Source: a virus
Length of the DNA: 20,950 bases
Virus record (IMG/VR): IMGVR_UViG_3300042563_002213
Coordinates: 1-20,950 of that record
Reading direction: 5' to 3' (one strand)
The position numbers and the translations under genes were made by a program. The first letter of the stretch is position 1. The number at the start of each line of letters is the position of its first letter. Under the pieces are notes generated by a model that made no database searches, was not told where the DNA came from, and saw only the letters and a list, made by a program, of their open reading frames with translations. Below, one piece after another: positions 1 through 8,526 of this stretch.

Positions 1-27
1 CATAGAATCAAAGGTCATAGTTGACAT
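1..27 (-). CDS. Possible start of a further downstream gene (partial, left edge)
   Basis: ATG at 27-25 opens a frame to the window edge: MSTMTFDSM. The frame is also open upstream to a TAG at about 82 with no earlier ATG. Nine codons cannot identify a product. In gene order the next genes would be expected to be baseplate wedge or spike components. The stretch 28-168 otherwise holds only short ORFs (one of 20 codons starting MDLIAMRMV) and the weak promoter-like element. Confidence -1.
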
Positions 28-134
28 TTCGTCAGTTGTTTGTTTGCGCAGATTTAAAGAGCTCTAGCACATCTCTCTACGTGTGGTACTACCATTCTCA
101 TTGCAATCAAGTCCATGGCATCCCCATTATATAA

Positions 135-145
135 TGTAAATATAC
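135..145 (-). promoter_or_regulatory. Weak promoter-like element after the 119-aa gene
   Basis: The minus strand reads GTATATTTACA, similar to but not identical with the ATATTTATA core elsewhere, and is followed by TATATAATGG. It lies in the 141-base stretch between the 119-aa gene and the left-edge start. No hairpin terminator is visible there. Confidence is low because the region is AT-rich. Confidence -1.
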
Positions 146-168
146 GAAATTAATTTGAAAGTACCAAA

Positions 169-528
169 TTATTGTTTAGAAAATTGTAAAGTATTTGGAA
201 GATATTTATATAAATTACGCATATCCACACATCCTAATTTTATTGATTTTAAATTTGATTGGGATATTTCATCATTACTGCCAACTAATCTCCATACTAT
301 ACTTGCTGCAGTAAAAAATGGATTTACTAAATATGATACATATTGATTTCTACTTATTTCAAAAATAGGTGCTGCGTTATCATTTGATTTTTGTATAAAA
401 TACCTGTCAATATATCCTCTTTGATAATCGTTATCATCTGGAGTTGGTACAAATGTTTCAATTTCTTTTACTTTAAACAAATGCCCATTTGTTATTATAC
501 TACTATATCTATCTCTATCAATTGCCAT
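169..528 (-). CDS. Conserved small phage tail-region protein, function unknown
   Basis: A 119-residue protein starting MAIDRDRYSSIITNGHLFKV. Middle motif 'DYQRGYIDRYFIQKSNDNAA' then 'FEISRNQYVSYLVNPFF', 'SIVWRLVG' and a C-terminal helix with 'MRNLYKYLPNTLQFSKQ'. The order Y-x-x-G-x-I-x-R-Y-F, I-x-W-x-L-x-G and a terminal L-x-N-x-x-Q-F looks like a conserved small protein next to baseplate genes in environmental T4-like phages, but I cannot give a family name. No signal or membrane segment. It follows the hub gene after 36 bases and the ATG has an A-rich leader (AAAACAAAGTAAT). A baseplate or virion role is likely from context only. Confidence -1.
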   Translation of the reverse strand: MAIDRDRYSSIITNGHLFKVKEIETFVPTPDDNDYQRGYIDRYFIQKSNDNAAPIFEISRNQYVSYLVNPFFTAASIVWRLVGSNDEISQSNLKSIKLGCVDMRNLYKYLPNTLQFSKQ

Positions 529-564
529 ATTACTTTGTTTTCTTTGGTGCTGCTATCTTAACTA

Positions 565-3135
565 CTAAGTTTGTAATGCTCTAAATGCTCCTGTTATAGT
601 AGTTGTCCATAGCATATCAGTTAAACTATGTTCTATTTGTTGAACTTGAAATATTCCGTTTTCCGCATATTTTGCTGGAATACCATTTATTTTAAATGTA
701 TCTCCAAATCTAACTCCACTTATTCCCAATGTTTTAAATGTATAGTGTATTGGTAATGGGTGTGATAATCCACCTTTTTTTGAAAAGGAATCATTTTTTA
801 TTCTATCTAAAAATGAAGTATCATCAAAAGTATAAATACGAAATCTTTCACTAAATGTATTATCATCATTAAGTCCATCACTAGATGTCATATTTTCAGG
901 AATACGAGAGCCTAATTCAGGGTTTGGTACTATTTCTATTTTTGCCAAATTACTACTAATTTGTGATTTTTTAGCAGCCACAGTATCTTGAAAAGCTTTT
1001 TCACTATCTATTTTGGCTTGCTCAATATCTTTATCCAATTGTACCCCAGCATCCCACAATATTTTATAATCGGCTTTTAATTGGTCTTTAATTGGGCCGG
1101 CTGGTGTATTTTGTATATCTGCATTAAGTTTTGCTAAATTTGTATCTATATTTTTCCTACTATCTTTAGCTAATCTTAATTTTTGTTTTGCGGCATCTTG
1201 TGGTGAAAGTGGTTTAGCGGCTAATGCAGCTAATTGAGCTGCAGCTGCTGCATCTGCTATTTGTTTTGCAGTTAGTGGTTTGGCTAATAACTTTGGGTCT
1301 TTTGAAAATAAATCTGCTTCCGATGTAAAAAATCCACCTGTACTAAGATACGGCATACTTGGTTGAGTTGCTCTTCCTAATCTCTGCGAAACTATTTGAT
1401 TAGCCATTTCCGATGGAATTGATAAATCTAATGTTGATTCTAAAAAAGGAGAACTAATTCCACTATGGTCAAAATATTCAGGGGTTTTTTCTGGATTTCG
1501 GCCAACCCAATTTTCATCAACTACAGTTATTATAATATCACCTTTTGTTATTCCAAGAGCTTTATTATCAGCCTCCGCTTGAGTTTCAACCAATTGAAAA
1601 TTCCAAAAATTATTTACTGCCGAAGACATTTCATTTAATATATCTAATAATACTTCTCTTATTGTTTTATTTGGCTGATTTAACTTTTCTACAAACATAT
1701 CAAAGTTTACATAAAGATTTCTTAAATATCCCCAAAAATATGGTGCCTCTTTTATTTTTTTATTAGGTGTGTTTATATCCAATGGTGTTGATTGTACAAA
1801 ACTTCTTTTATTAATAGAATTATTTATTGGTAGTGCATCCGAAAGTCCAGCAACTGCCAATACACCTTTTGCTTTTTGTGTTATTTCACCTCTATTCCAA
1901 AAATATTGTCTAAAATCAGGAAGTTCTCCAGGTATAATTAATGCAGATGATTTAGTTGAAAACATATATCTAAATGCTCCAATTTCTGCTGTTTTTATAT
2001 TAATATGAGCTTTTACACTTTTGTCACCAAATTTATATTCATCTAAACCACCATTTCTATTTAAAATTTCAACGGCTAAATCCATTGTAATATAGTTGTG
2101 AGGTGACCAAAGTTTTTCTTTTGGAATATCCTGCCCTGCAACGTCTACAGTAGGTCCATCTCCTTTTTCGCCAAATAATGGTCTATCAAATGACCAAAAC
2201 CCACCATTTGAATCAGTTACCATAGCATCTGTTACAGCTTTATCCATATTTATAAAATCATATGCACTGGTGGAGGTTGCATAACTAACTACATGCTGTA
2301 TTTGTCTATGCGATGGTAATTGATTATACATATTGTTCCAAGGTCTTGCATTTGTATCTTTATTAGTTTTATCCAGAAGTTCGGGTTCATATGGTGGAAC
2401 TTTTTCAGCTTTTCCATAATTATTTATTATACCACCAGGCTTATCCTTTAATTGTATATGTTGTTGAGATTGTAAATATGTTGGTAGTCCTGGCGCTCCT
2501 CTTAATTTAACAGTTACATTAAATTGCTCAGCTTCATTAGTAACATTACCTCCAACTATAAATCCAAAAAATGTATCATATTCTCCACCCGAATCCACTC
2601 TTAACTTATTGAGTGTATCATAATTCAAATTTCTCTCTGTTGCTTGTTTTACTATATTTGCAGGTCCTGCGGCATCCATCATATGCATACCACCCTTATC
2701 ACTATTCCATCCCCATTCTACACAAATTGTATATCCGGGTTCTAAAAAATATTTTTGAATTGCTTCCATTTGTTCTAATGAAAAACATTTAATTCCTAAA
2801 GTTGCTTCTTTTGATATTTGGTCCTTTCCTTCTTTTACTTCAAATGATATTATTCCTGGTGATGGACGTAATCCTCTATCATTTCCACCAGCAACAGGAG
2901 CTCCAAACCAATTATACCCAATAGTACCAACAGACGTTGGAGAACCATATACAGATGCTCCCTGACCAGCTGCTTTAAATAACTCAAAATTATTAGTTGA
3001 AGTTAGTATCAATCCACTACCGGCTCCAGCAAATACTCGCATCCAAACATTAAGTTTTGATGATTGAATAGTATCAGCTCTACTTCTAATTTTGTTTGCA
3101 ATCGTTGAATTTATATTTGATAGGTGTGGCCACAT
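565..3135 (-). CDS. Baseplate hub protein (gp27/gpD-like)
   Basis: An 856-residue protein starting MWPHLSNINSTIANKIRSRA. The first half has 'PSPGIISFEVKEG', 'PGYTICVEWGWNSDKGG', and 'FFGFIVGGNVTNEAEQFNVT' followed by 'VKLRGAPGLPTYLQ'. The C-terminal about 90 residues contain 'LPIHYTFKTLGISGVRFGDT', 'INGIPAKYAENGIFQVQQIE' and 'LWTTTITGAFRAL'. That last pattern (gi.Gi.pGd.f.i..lP..Y...g.FqV..i.H.l....W.T.i.G) is characteristic of hub proteins of contractile tails, which form the ring between tube and central spike. Residues about 617-732 are an Ala/Lys/Asp-rich helical stretch without counterpart in small hubs. No lysozyme domain is seen, unlike T4 gp5. The hub domain is confident; whether it is a gp27 equivalent alone or a fused hub is open. 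Confidence -1.
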   Translation of the reverse strand: MWPHLSNINSTIANKIRSRADTIQSSKLNVWMRVFAGAGSGLILTSTNNFELFKAAGQGASVYGSPTSVGTIGYNWFGAPVAGGNDRGLRPSPGIISFEVKEGKDQISKEATLGIKCFSLEQMEAIQKYFLEPGYTICVEWGWNSDKGGMHMMDAAGPANIVKQATERNLNYDTLNKLRVDSGGEYDTFFGFIVGGNVTNEAEQFNVTVKLRGAPGLPTYLQSQQHIQLKDKPGGIINNYGKAEKVPPYEPELLDKTNKDTNARPWNNMYNQLPSHRQIQHVVSYATSTSAYDFINMDKAVTDAMVTDSNGGFWSFDRPLFGEKGDGPTVDVAGQDIPKEKLWSPHNYITMDLAVEILNRNGGLDEYKFGDKSVKAHINIKTAEIGAFRYMFSTKSSALIIPGELPDFRQYFWNRGEITQKAKGVLAVAGLSDALPINNSINKRSFVQSTPLDINTPNKKIKEAPYFWGYLRNLYVNFDMFVEKLNQPNKTIREVLLDILNEMSSAVNNFWNFQLVETQAEADNKALGITKGDIIITVVDENWVGRNPEKTPEYFDHSGISSPFLESTLDLSIPSEMANQIVSQRLGRATQPSMPYLSTGGFFTSEADLFSKDPKLLAKPLTAKQIADAAAAAQLAALAAKPLSPQDAAKQKLRLAKDSRKNIDTNLAKLNADIQNTPAGPIKDQLKADYKILWDAGVQLDKDIEQAKIDSEKAFQDTVAAKKSQISSNLAKIEIVPNPELGSRIPENMTSSDGLNDDNTFSERFRIYTFDDTSFLDRIKNDSFSKKGGLSHPLPIHYTFKTLGISGVRFGDTFKINGIPAKYAENGIFQVQQIEHSLTDMLWTTTITGAFRALQT

Positions 3136-3425
3136 TAGTTTGTAAAATTTCTTAGTATTTCTAAATAGTTTTGGGGTATTCTTAATATAGTACCTTCGGT
3201 AAATGAAAATACTGCATTATGTATATTATTAGCAGAGGCTATAATCCACCAATAAGATGAATCATTATAAAATTGATATGATAATGTATCCAATCTGTCA
3301 CCAGTTTCAGTTGCTACATATACATCATCATCTCTCAATGGTATATTTGGATATATAGTTGGTCTATATACAGTTCTACCATCAATTGTTTTTTTAATTT
3401 CATTATTATCGTATCTACTTATCAT
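3135..3425 (-). CDS. LysM-domain baseplate protein (gpX/gp53-like)
   Basis: A 96-residue protein. 'YVATETGDRLDTLSYQFYND' followed by 'SSYWWIIASANNI' and a final 'GTILRIPQ' is the LysM-like pattern of phage tail protein X and of the LysM domain at the end of T4 gp53: a turn after GDRLD, a helix with Tyr and WW, then a strand ending in RIP. In contractile tails this domain clamps hub and tube proteins at the baseplate; it need not bind peptidoglycan. The short N-terminal extension carries 'VYRPTIYPNIPLRDDDVY'. The stop codon overlaps the ATG of the hub gene by one base (TAATG), so the two are probably translationally coupled. Confidence -1.
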   Translation of the reverse strand: MISRYDNNEIKKTIDGRTVYRPTIYPNIPLRDDDVYVATETGDRLDTLSYQFYNDSSYWWIIASANNIHNAVFSFTEGTILRIPQNYLEILRNFTN

Positions 3426-3434
3426 AGTTTATTA

Positions 3435-5783
3435 TTATTTTATACCAGTAAATGCTTTAAATTCGTTTGCAGTCAATGTAGCATTGTTACTTTTTATAAC
3501 AGGTGCTGAATATAATGGATGATTTTGGAAAGCTTTGTTCCATTGTGCTCTTACATTGTTAATCGCCGCATTCTCCGTATTTGATGGTGATGAAACAAAC
3601 GCTGGTGTACTTGTTCCTTGGCCCCAATATAATTCCGTAACATATCTAGCATGCCCACCGGCATCTTCAGTTCTGCTTATTTTGAAGACTGCATTAGAAT
3701 CTTCGGATGATCTGTAAGAAAACTCGGGTGTACTGAACGTATTAAATGTACCTGCAGGTGGGTGGTATGTACCACTATCATCAATTACGGATGCTCTAGC
3801 CGGCGTACTTGTATCAACTGTACGAGCTGGACTTGGGGGTTGTGCTTGCATTTGCATTCCTGTATTCAATTTATCATCTATTTTTAGTTGTAATAGTTTA
3901 TCTGCAGACCCTTTAGCTTTGTCTCTTATTTGGCTTATTGTTTCATTTGGTATAATAGCCCCATCCGGACGTTTTCCTTTTTTTACAACAGGAGGTGCTG
4001 CGGCCGGTGTTGGTGTTTTATTTGGAGTTTTTATCGTAGGTACTGTTGGAACAGGTGGTGCAGCCCCCGTCCCTCCACCAGTTCCAGTTACAGGATTACC
4101 CGGAGTACCTAATGCCGGTGGTGCCTTTGTATCATCCTCCTTACCAAATCCATAAAGTTTAACTCCGTTTGTATTTGATTTATTTTCAACAAATTTCAAT
4201 GTAACACCAACATCAATAATAGTAGGTAATTTCAAATCTGCATATGCTTTTGCATCACTAACTAATCCAACTTCCCACATATTATTATCATCTATTGTAT
4301 AAATTAAAGAATCAATAAAACATTCCTTATTTCTATACATATTTCCTAATGTAAATTTCAAAAATGGTGGTACAGTGTAAACACCAAAACCTCCATATGT
4401 TGGATATACCAATGATGCTAAAAAGTTTAATCTTTCCCAAGCTGCCAAATGCTCTCCTATTGATAATGAATATACTTTAAAATTAAATTGTACACTTCTT
4501 TCAATTCCACTATATGTGTAAAAATTAAATGGATTTCCTACAAATTTATTTGAATCCCAAGTTGGTGCAAATGTTTCAGTCAATCCAGTGATTGTTGCTC
4601 TGAATTGTGTGGTGGTATTTTTTGTTATAGAATGAAATTTTAATGCAACAAAATCATATCCATCCAATGTCTCTCCATTATATCCTTTACCAACACCTTT
4701 TTCATCAGGTTTGAATGTAATAAATTCATTTAATACATCTCCATACAATCCAATGTATCGTTTACCTGCATCATTAACAAAATTATTAGTAAGTCCTAGT
4801 TTATTTTCTAAAGAATATTTGTCAAACTTTGGTTTATTATATTTTGTGTATTTGTTTAACCTTTTTGATATTATATAATCCTTTTCTACAAATGTATAAG
4901 GGTAAATGCTCGCAAATTTTGTTGATAAATCGTTTCTTTTATATATATCACCTTCATCAAGACCAGGTCTTATTGTTTCAGAATATTTTTCTCCAGGTTT
5001 ACTATTTGATTGTTGTGGATTGGAATCAAATAAATAATTCCCATCTAAAGGTAGTTTGTGGCCACGCCAATTCCAGCTGCCATAAATAGGATATGATACT
5101 CCACTTTGCGCTAAATTCTTTTGTCCACCCTGTCCGCTACCAAATAATATACCTTTTAATAAATCCTTACCAGCTTGCGCAGTTGCTCCAGCAATATTAT
5201 TTCCTAATTGATTAACAGTACCACCACTGCCAAACCCCTTTGATATAAGTTTTCCAAAAGCTGTACCACCACCCTTTTTTTGGATTTCGGCAAGCTTTGT
5301 CATTGTTTCAGATACATTAACGGAATCACTATTGAATCCAGACTTATTTAAATATATTTTAGTTGGTATTATATTTTGAGGAACACCTAATACGGATTTA
5401 ACATTTGATATTGTATTTCTAACAGAATTTACCAAACCACCCAATAATCCACCACCTGCACCAGTTGGATTATTACTACCTTTCATTTGCTCCACATCAT
5501 CACTTTGTTGTATTGTGAATCTTGCTATTTTAGTACCATATATAATTGGTGAGGATAATTTGCTTATTACTCTTAATCCAGTTGTTTCTTGTTCAACTAA
5601 AGTTTCAGTACCAGTTGTTGATATTTTTCTTCTTAATGCCGTTGCTGCTTTAAAAGGCAATCCCAATAAACCAACAGCTGATGTTAATTCATTCTCTTTA
5701 CTATTACGGACAGCATATTGTTCTTCTGCAGTCTTACCACTACTTAATTTTTTACTTCTAAATAATTCTTCTATTGTTGGCAT
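3435..5783 (-). CDS. Baseplate/tail-tube cap protein (gp48/gp54-like) with extra C-terminal domain
   Basis: A 782-residue protein starting MPTIEELFRSKKLSSGKTAE. The central part (residues about 400-530) carries 'VQFNFKVYSLSIGEHLAAWE', 'LVYPTYGGFGVYTVPPFLKF' and 'LGNMYRNKECFIDSLIYTID', then 'MWEVGL'. This order (aromatic-x-YP, PPxxxxTLG, internal SLxYTxDxxxxWE) matches tube-cap/tube-initiator proteins of T4-like phages, which cap the baseplate and seed tube growth. The N-terminal third has Gly-rich flexible stretches (about 105-115 and 185-240). Residues about 558-604 are a Pro/Gly/Thr linker, followed by a separate C-terminal domain (about 660-782) I do not recognise, with 'YVTELYWGQGTSTPAFVSS'. 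It is much longer than T4 gp48 or gp54 (about 320-360 residues), so it may combine roles. It lies between tape measure and LysM genes with 9-base gaps on both sides. Confidence -1.
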   Translation of the reverse strand: MPTIEELFRSKKLSSGKTAEEQYAVRNSKENELTSAVGLLGLPFKAATALRRKISTTGTETLVEQETTGLRVISKLSSPIIYGTKIARFTIQQSDDVEQMKGSNNPTGAGGGLLGGLVNSVRNTISNVKSVLGVPQNIIPTKIYLNKSGFNSDSVNVSETMTKLAEIQKKGGGTAFGKLISKGFGSGGTVNQLGNNIAGATAQAGKDLLKGILFGSGQGGQKNLAQSGVSYPIYGSWNWRGHKLPLDGNYLFDSNPQQSNSKPGEKYSETIRPGLDEGDIYKRNDLSTKFASIYPYTFVEKDYIISKRLNKYTKYNKPKFDKYSLENKLGLTNNFVNDAGKRYIGLYGDVLNEFITFKPDEKGVGKGYNGETLDGYDFVALKFHSITKNTTTQFRATITGLTETFAPTWDSNKFVGNPFNFYTYSGIERSVQFNFKVYSLSIGEHLAAWERLNFLASLVYPTYGGFGVYTVPPFLKFTLGNMYRNKECFIDSLIYTIDDNNMWEVGLVSDAKAYADLKLPTIIDVGVTLKFVENKSNTNGVKLYGFGKEDDTKAPPALGTPGNPVTGTGGGTGAAPPVPTVPTIKTPNKTPTPAAAPPVVKKGKRPDGAIIPNETISQIRDKAKGSADKLLQLKIDDKLNTGMQMQAQPPSPARTVDTSTPARASVIDDSGTYHPPAGTFNTFSTPEFSYRSSEDSNAVFKISRTEDAGGHARYVTELYWGQGTSTPAFVSSPSNTENAAINNVRAQWNKAFQNHPLYSAPVIKSNNATLTANEFKAFTGIK

Positions 5784-5792
5784 GTTATATTA

Positions 5793-8186
5793 TTATCCTT
5801 GTCCTAATGCAAAGTTGTTTCTAGTACTTTTATTAACATTACTTGCTACATTTGCCGTAACCTTTGAACCATCCATATATACATCAGTAGATTTAGTAGC
5901 CATGTCTTTTCTCATTTGCCTCATTTCATTTACTAAAATATTAATTGCTGCCCCAGCAAAAGCTCCACCACCTCCAAATGGCTGTGTTGCAGTTTTACCT
6001 AATTTGGCGGCCTCATCCAATTTTGATGCTGCTCCAGGTGCTGCAACTAAATCATCATTTGGTGATAATGTAAACAATCCACCTTCTTTTGTTGATACTT
6101 GAGTTTTTCCATCTGCAGGAGATTTTATATCACCAACACTTTTTGCTCTTGATACTTGAGATATCATTGCAGCTACAATTGCACCTGCGCCAATAAATCC
6201 TAATCCAAATGGAATTTTTGCAAGCGAAGTATAAATACCCCCAATTGCACTTGCTACCGAACCAGCTGCTCCTTTCAGTGCATTTATAGCGACTGTTCTA
6301 AAATGTATAGCTAAAAGTGCTACCAATGGAACTAAAATATACATATTACTCAACATTTCATTAATAAGACTTGCTACATATGATATTGGTTTCATAACAA
6401 CTTCCAATACTTTTGCCAATACGGAAAATAATGGCGTTAATGCACCACCTACTGTTGCAACTATACCTTTAAAAGTGTTTTCCATATCAGTTAGTTGTCC
6501 AGTTATTTTTTGCCCAGCAATAAATTCATCAGTCTTTTGCTTCAATTGTTCATCATTTACATTTGTCAAATCCAATCCTGCTTTAACAGCTTCTTCTGCA
6601 TTTTTCTTATCTTCACCACTTAAATGCGCAAGCTTTTCTTTCATTGTCAACTGCTTATTGATATCTTCAATACTCATACCAGCTGCCTTTGCTAATGCTT
6701 TTTGTGCAAATATGTCTTGGTTTTTAAATCCAATTCCCTGATTTAATTGATGTAGGATTTCTTCTTGTGCTTCTACCGTCTTACCAGCATATGCCAATCC
6801 TCTAGCCGTAGATAAATTGAATTGACCACCAACAAATGTTGCTGCTAATAATTCATCTTCAATACCACTTTCAAAATCTAATAAAGCTTCTGCTGTTTTT
6901 GCAACTTTAGTTAATGTTGTACCTAACTGATGTGCTTGTATTACTTGATTTTTAAGTGCAGTAACATCTCCTTTAAAAAATGTAGAAGTTGCTTCTGCGT
7001 TTTCAGCAATATCTTCTAATACTTCTTTTGGTGATACTTTACCTTGCTGAGCTAATGATGCTATTTGTTGTTGTAAACTTGCTGCAGTTTCTCCACTATA
7101 TCCCGCTACTTGTTCAAATACACCCTGTACTTTAGCTGCCGTTTCTGCCGTTACTCCAGTTCTAGATTGTATTCCACCTAATGCTGCTAATGTTGCAGTT
7201 GAAAAGTGAGTCATATCACCAAACACGTTTGCCAAATCATTAGCTACATCAAATACGTGTTTTAACTCTACACCAGCTCCTCTATATGCAACTTCAATTT
7301 CATGTGCTTGGTGTGCAAGATGTGCTGTTTGTTTAGCAGTCATTCCCGTAGCCTTACTATAATCTTCCGTTGCTTTATCCAATTCCTTAAACGATTCTAA
7401 ACCTGCTGCTAAAGCTGCTGCCACTAATACAATTGCCACTAATGGACCGGATGTCATTGCCTTTCCTAACTTTTTAGTAAAATCAATTGCACTTTTTAGT
7501 GATTCAGGTGCTTCTTCATATAATTCCTTTTGTGCTTCTTTTAGTTCCGTTAATCTTTCTTCTTTATGAAATAATGTTTCTTCTATATGAAGATTATCAA
7601 GTGCTGCTTTATATTGTGCTTCTGTATAATGTAATCTATCTTCTTCTAATTCTTTTCTTTTTAACGCAAATTTATTTTGAAAAATAGCTTCTCCCTTTGC
7701 CTTAGCTGCAGCTTCTGCCTGTTCTTTTGTTGCATCCGATATTTCAGTTAATTTTGCTACTCTTTCCACAGATGCCTCCAATTCCTCTCCAGATAAATCT
7801 TTTTGTCTGATTTGTTCTTTTATAATTTCAACATTAAGAGAAGAATATGCTCTAGCTCCGACAGATGTTCCTGTTAAATTATCTTTTACTTCTTTACTAT
7901 ATCGTGCAAAACTTTTGGCAAAATTTAAAGTTTGCTTATCAAGATCAATTATTTTATTTTTTTCATTTTTTAAAAATCCAAGCGTACGTCTTTCTTCACT
8001 ATAAGATTTTCTTTTAGCTTGTATAATATTATCTATCTGCTTCTTTTCTTCTTTACTTGCTGTTTTTTTCTTTTGTTGTTCTTGCGCAATCTCATCCTCC
8101 AAATCCTTTATTATTTGCAATTGCTTAATAATTTCAGGAAAATTTTTATATTTTAGTTCGTCAGGTGTACTTTTGGATGATGCCAT
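5793..8186 (-). CDS. Tail tape measure protein
   Basis: A 797-residue protein with the typical tape measure layout. Residues about 1-245 are charged coiled coil ('QLQIIKDLEDEIAQEQQKKK'). A hydrophobic segment follows at about 249-268 ('GPLVAIVLVAAALAAGLESF'). The middle is Ala-rich and helical with 'DKATEDYSKATGMT', a pattern common in tape measure proteins. Two more hydrophobic segments lie at about 614-628 ('MYILVPLVALLAIHF') and 657-675 ('GLGFIGAGAIVAAMI'). A Gly-rich end with 'TKEGGLFTLSPNDDLVAAPG' is often seen at the C-terminus of phage tape measures. It fills the tail tube, sets tail length and may help DNA cross the inner membrane. By the usual 0.15 nm per residue rule it would specify roughly 120 nm if fully helical. 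It corresponds in place to T4 gp29. The next gene begins 9 bases after its stop. Confidence -1.
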   Translation of the reverse strand: MASSKSTPDELKYKNFPEIIKQLQIIKDLEDEIAQEQQKKKTASKEEKKQIDNIIQAKRKSYSEERRTLGFLKNEKNKIIDLDKQTLNFAKSFARYSKEVKDNLTGTSVGARAYSSLNVEIIKEQIRQKDLSGEELEASVERVAKLTEISDATKEQAEAAAKAKGEAIFQNKFALKRKELEEDRLHYTEAQYKAALDNLHIEETLFHKEERLTELKEAQKELYEEAPESLKSAIDFTKKLGKAMTSGPLVAIVLVAAALAAGLESFKELDKATEDYSKATGMTAKQTAHLAHQAHEIEVAYRGAGVELKHVFDVANDLANVFGDMTHFSTATLAALGGIQSRTGVTAETAAKVQGVFEQVAGYSGETAASLQQQIASLAQQGKVSPKEVLEDIAENAEATSTFFKGDVTALKNQVIQAHQLGTTLTKVAKTAEALLDFESGIEDELLAATFVGGQFNLSTARGLAYAGKTVEAQEEILHQLNQGIGFKNQDIFAQKALAKAAGMSIEDINKQLTMKEKLAHLSGEDKKNAEEAVKAGLDLTNVNDEQLKQKTDEFIAGQKITGQLTDMENTFKGIVATVGGALTPLFSVLAKVLEVVMKPISYVASLINEMLSNMYILVPLVALLAIHFRTVAINALKGAAGSVASAIGGIYTSLAKIPFGLGFIGAGAIVAAMISQVSRAKSVGDIKSPADGKTQVSTKEGGLFTLSPNDDLVAAPGAASKLDEAAKLGKTATQPFGGGGAFAGAAINILVNEMRQMRKDMATKSTDVYMDGSKVTANVASNVNKSTRNNFALGQG

Positions 8187-8210
8187 TTTTTATATAAATC
8201 TAATTGTATT

Positions 8211-8435
8211 TTAATAAAGTCCGTATTTTTTTAATATGGCTAAAGTTGATGCAGGTAATGTTTTTTTCATTCTGTCACCAGCTTTATCATTGATATCACC
8301 AATATCTTTATCTAATTTTTTTAAAACTGGGTCATTATCTATAACTTTTCTTATTTCAGCTGGCGTTTGTTTTTTACCAAAAAAGCTAAAAAATTCAGTT
8401 AAATTACGTTTTGATATTTTGTATTTCTTTGCCAT
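8211..8435 (-). CDS. Small basic protein upstream of the tape measure, function unknown
   Basis: A 74-residue, Lys-rich, helical protein: MAKKYKISKRNLTEFFSFFG, then 'TPAEIRKVIDNDPVLKKLDK' and a final 'LPASTLAILKKYGLY'. No signal peptide, membrane segment or known catalytic motif. It lies 24 bases upstream of the tape measure gene and after the chaperone unit's terminator, so it is probably co-transcribed with the tape measure. The motif 'IDNDPVLKKLDKDIGDIN' looks like conserved small phage proteins I have seen beside tape measure genes, but I cannot name a family. A tail assembly role is a guess from position. Confidence -1.
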   Translation of the reverse strand: MAKKYKISKRNLTEFFSFFGKKQTPAEIRKVIDNDPVLKKLDKDIGDINDKAGDRMKKTLPASTLAILKKYGLY

Positions 8436-8463
8436 ATATCTTTGTTTTATTTAAGTTATTATC

Positions 8464-8473
8464 TATAAATATC
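8464..8473 (-). promoter_or_regulatory. Candidate late promoter element before the 74-aa gene and tape measure unit
   Basis: The minus strand reads GATATTTATA, 28 bases before the ATG at 8435 and immediately after the terminator. It shares the ATATTTATA core. It probably starts the long unit running through tape measure, tube cap, LysM protein, hub and beyond, since those genes are separated by 36 bases or fewer. Confidence -1.
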
Positions 8474-8481
8474 TTATAAAC

Positions 8482-8526
8482 AAAAAAGTTAGGATTTAGG
8501 GGAAATTACCTCTTAATCCTAACTTT
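8482..8526 (-). terminator. Rho-independent terminator overlapping the end of the gp51-like gene
   Basis: The minus-strand RNA has a perfect 12-bp stem, AAAGTTAGGATT with AATCCTAACTTT (8526-8515 and 8496-8485), and a short inner helix (AGAGG with CCCCT, one mismatch). A further T run follows to 8482. The upstream arm is coding sequence for Lys-Val-Arg-Ile, and the stop codon (8508-8506) lies in the loop region. Confidence -1.

Noticed and set aside
565-3135. Lysozyme or other cell-wall hydrolase fused to the hub
   Set aside because: No catalytic Glu/Asp lysozyme pattern or peptidase motif was seen in the hub or elsewhere in the window.
5515-6102. Plus-strand ORF of 195 codons across the tape measure/tube-cap junction
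   Set aside because: It runs antisense to two well-supported structural genes and has no recognisable domain or leader.
8193-8200. Copy of the AT-rich promoter-like element before the tape measure gene
   Set aside because: The match is only partial (GATTTATA) and lies 6 bases from the ATG, too close to serve as a promoter for it.
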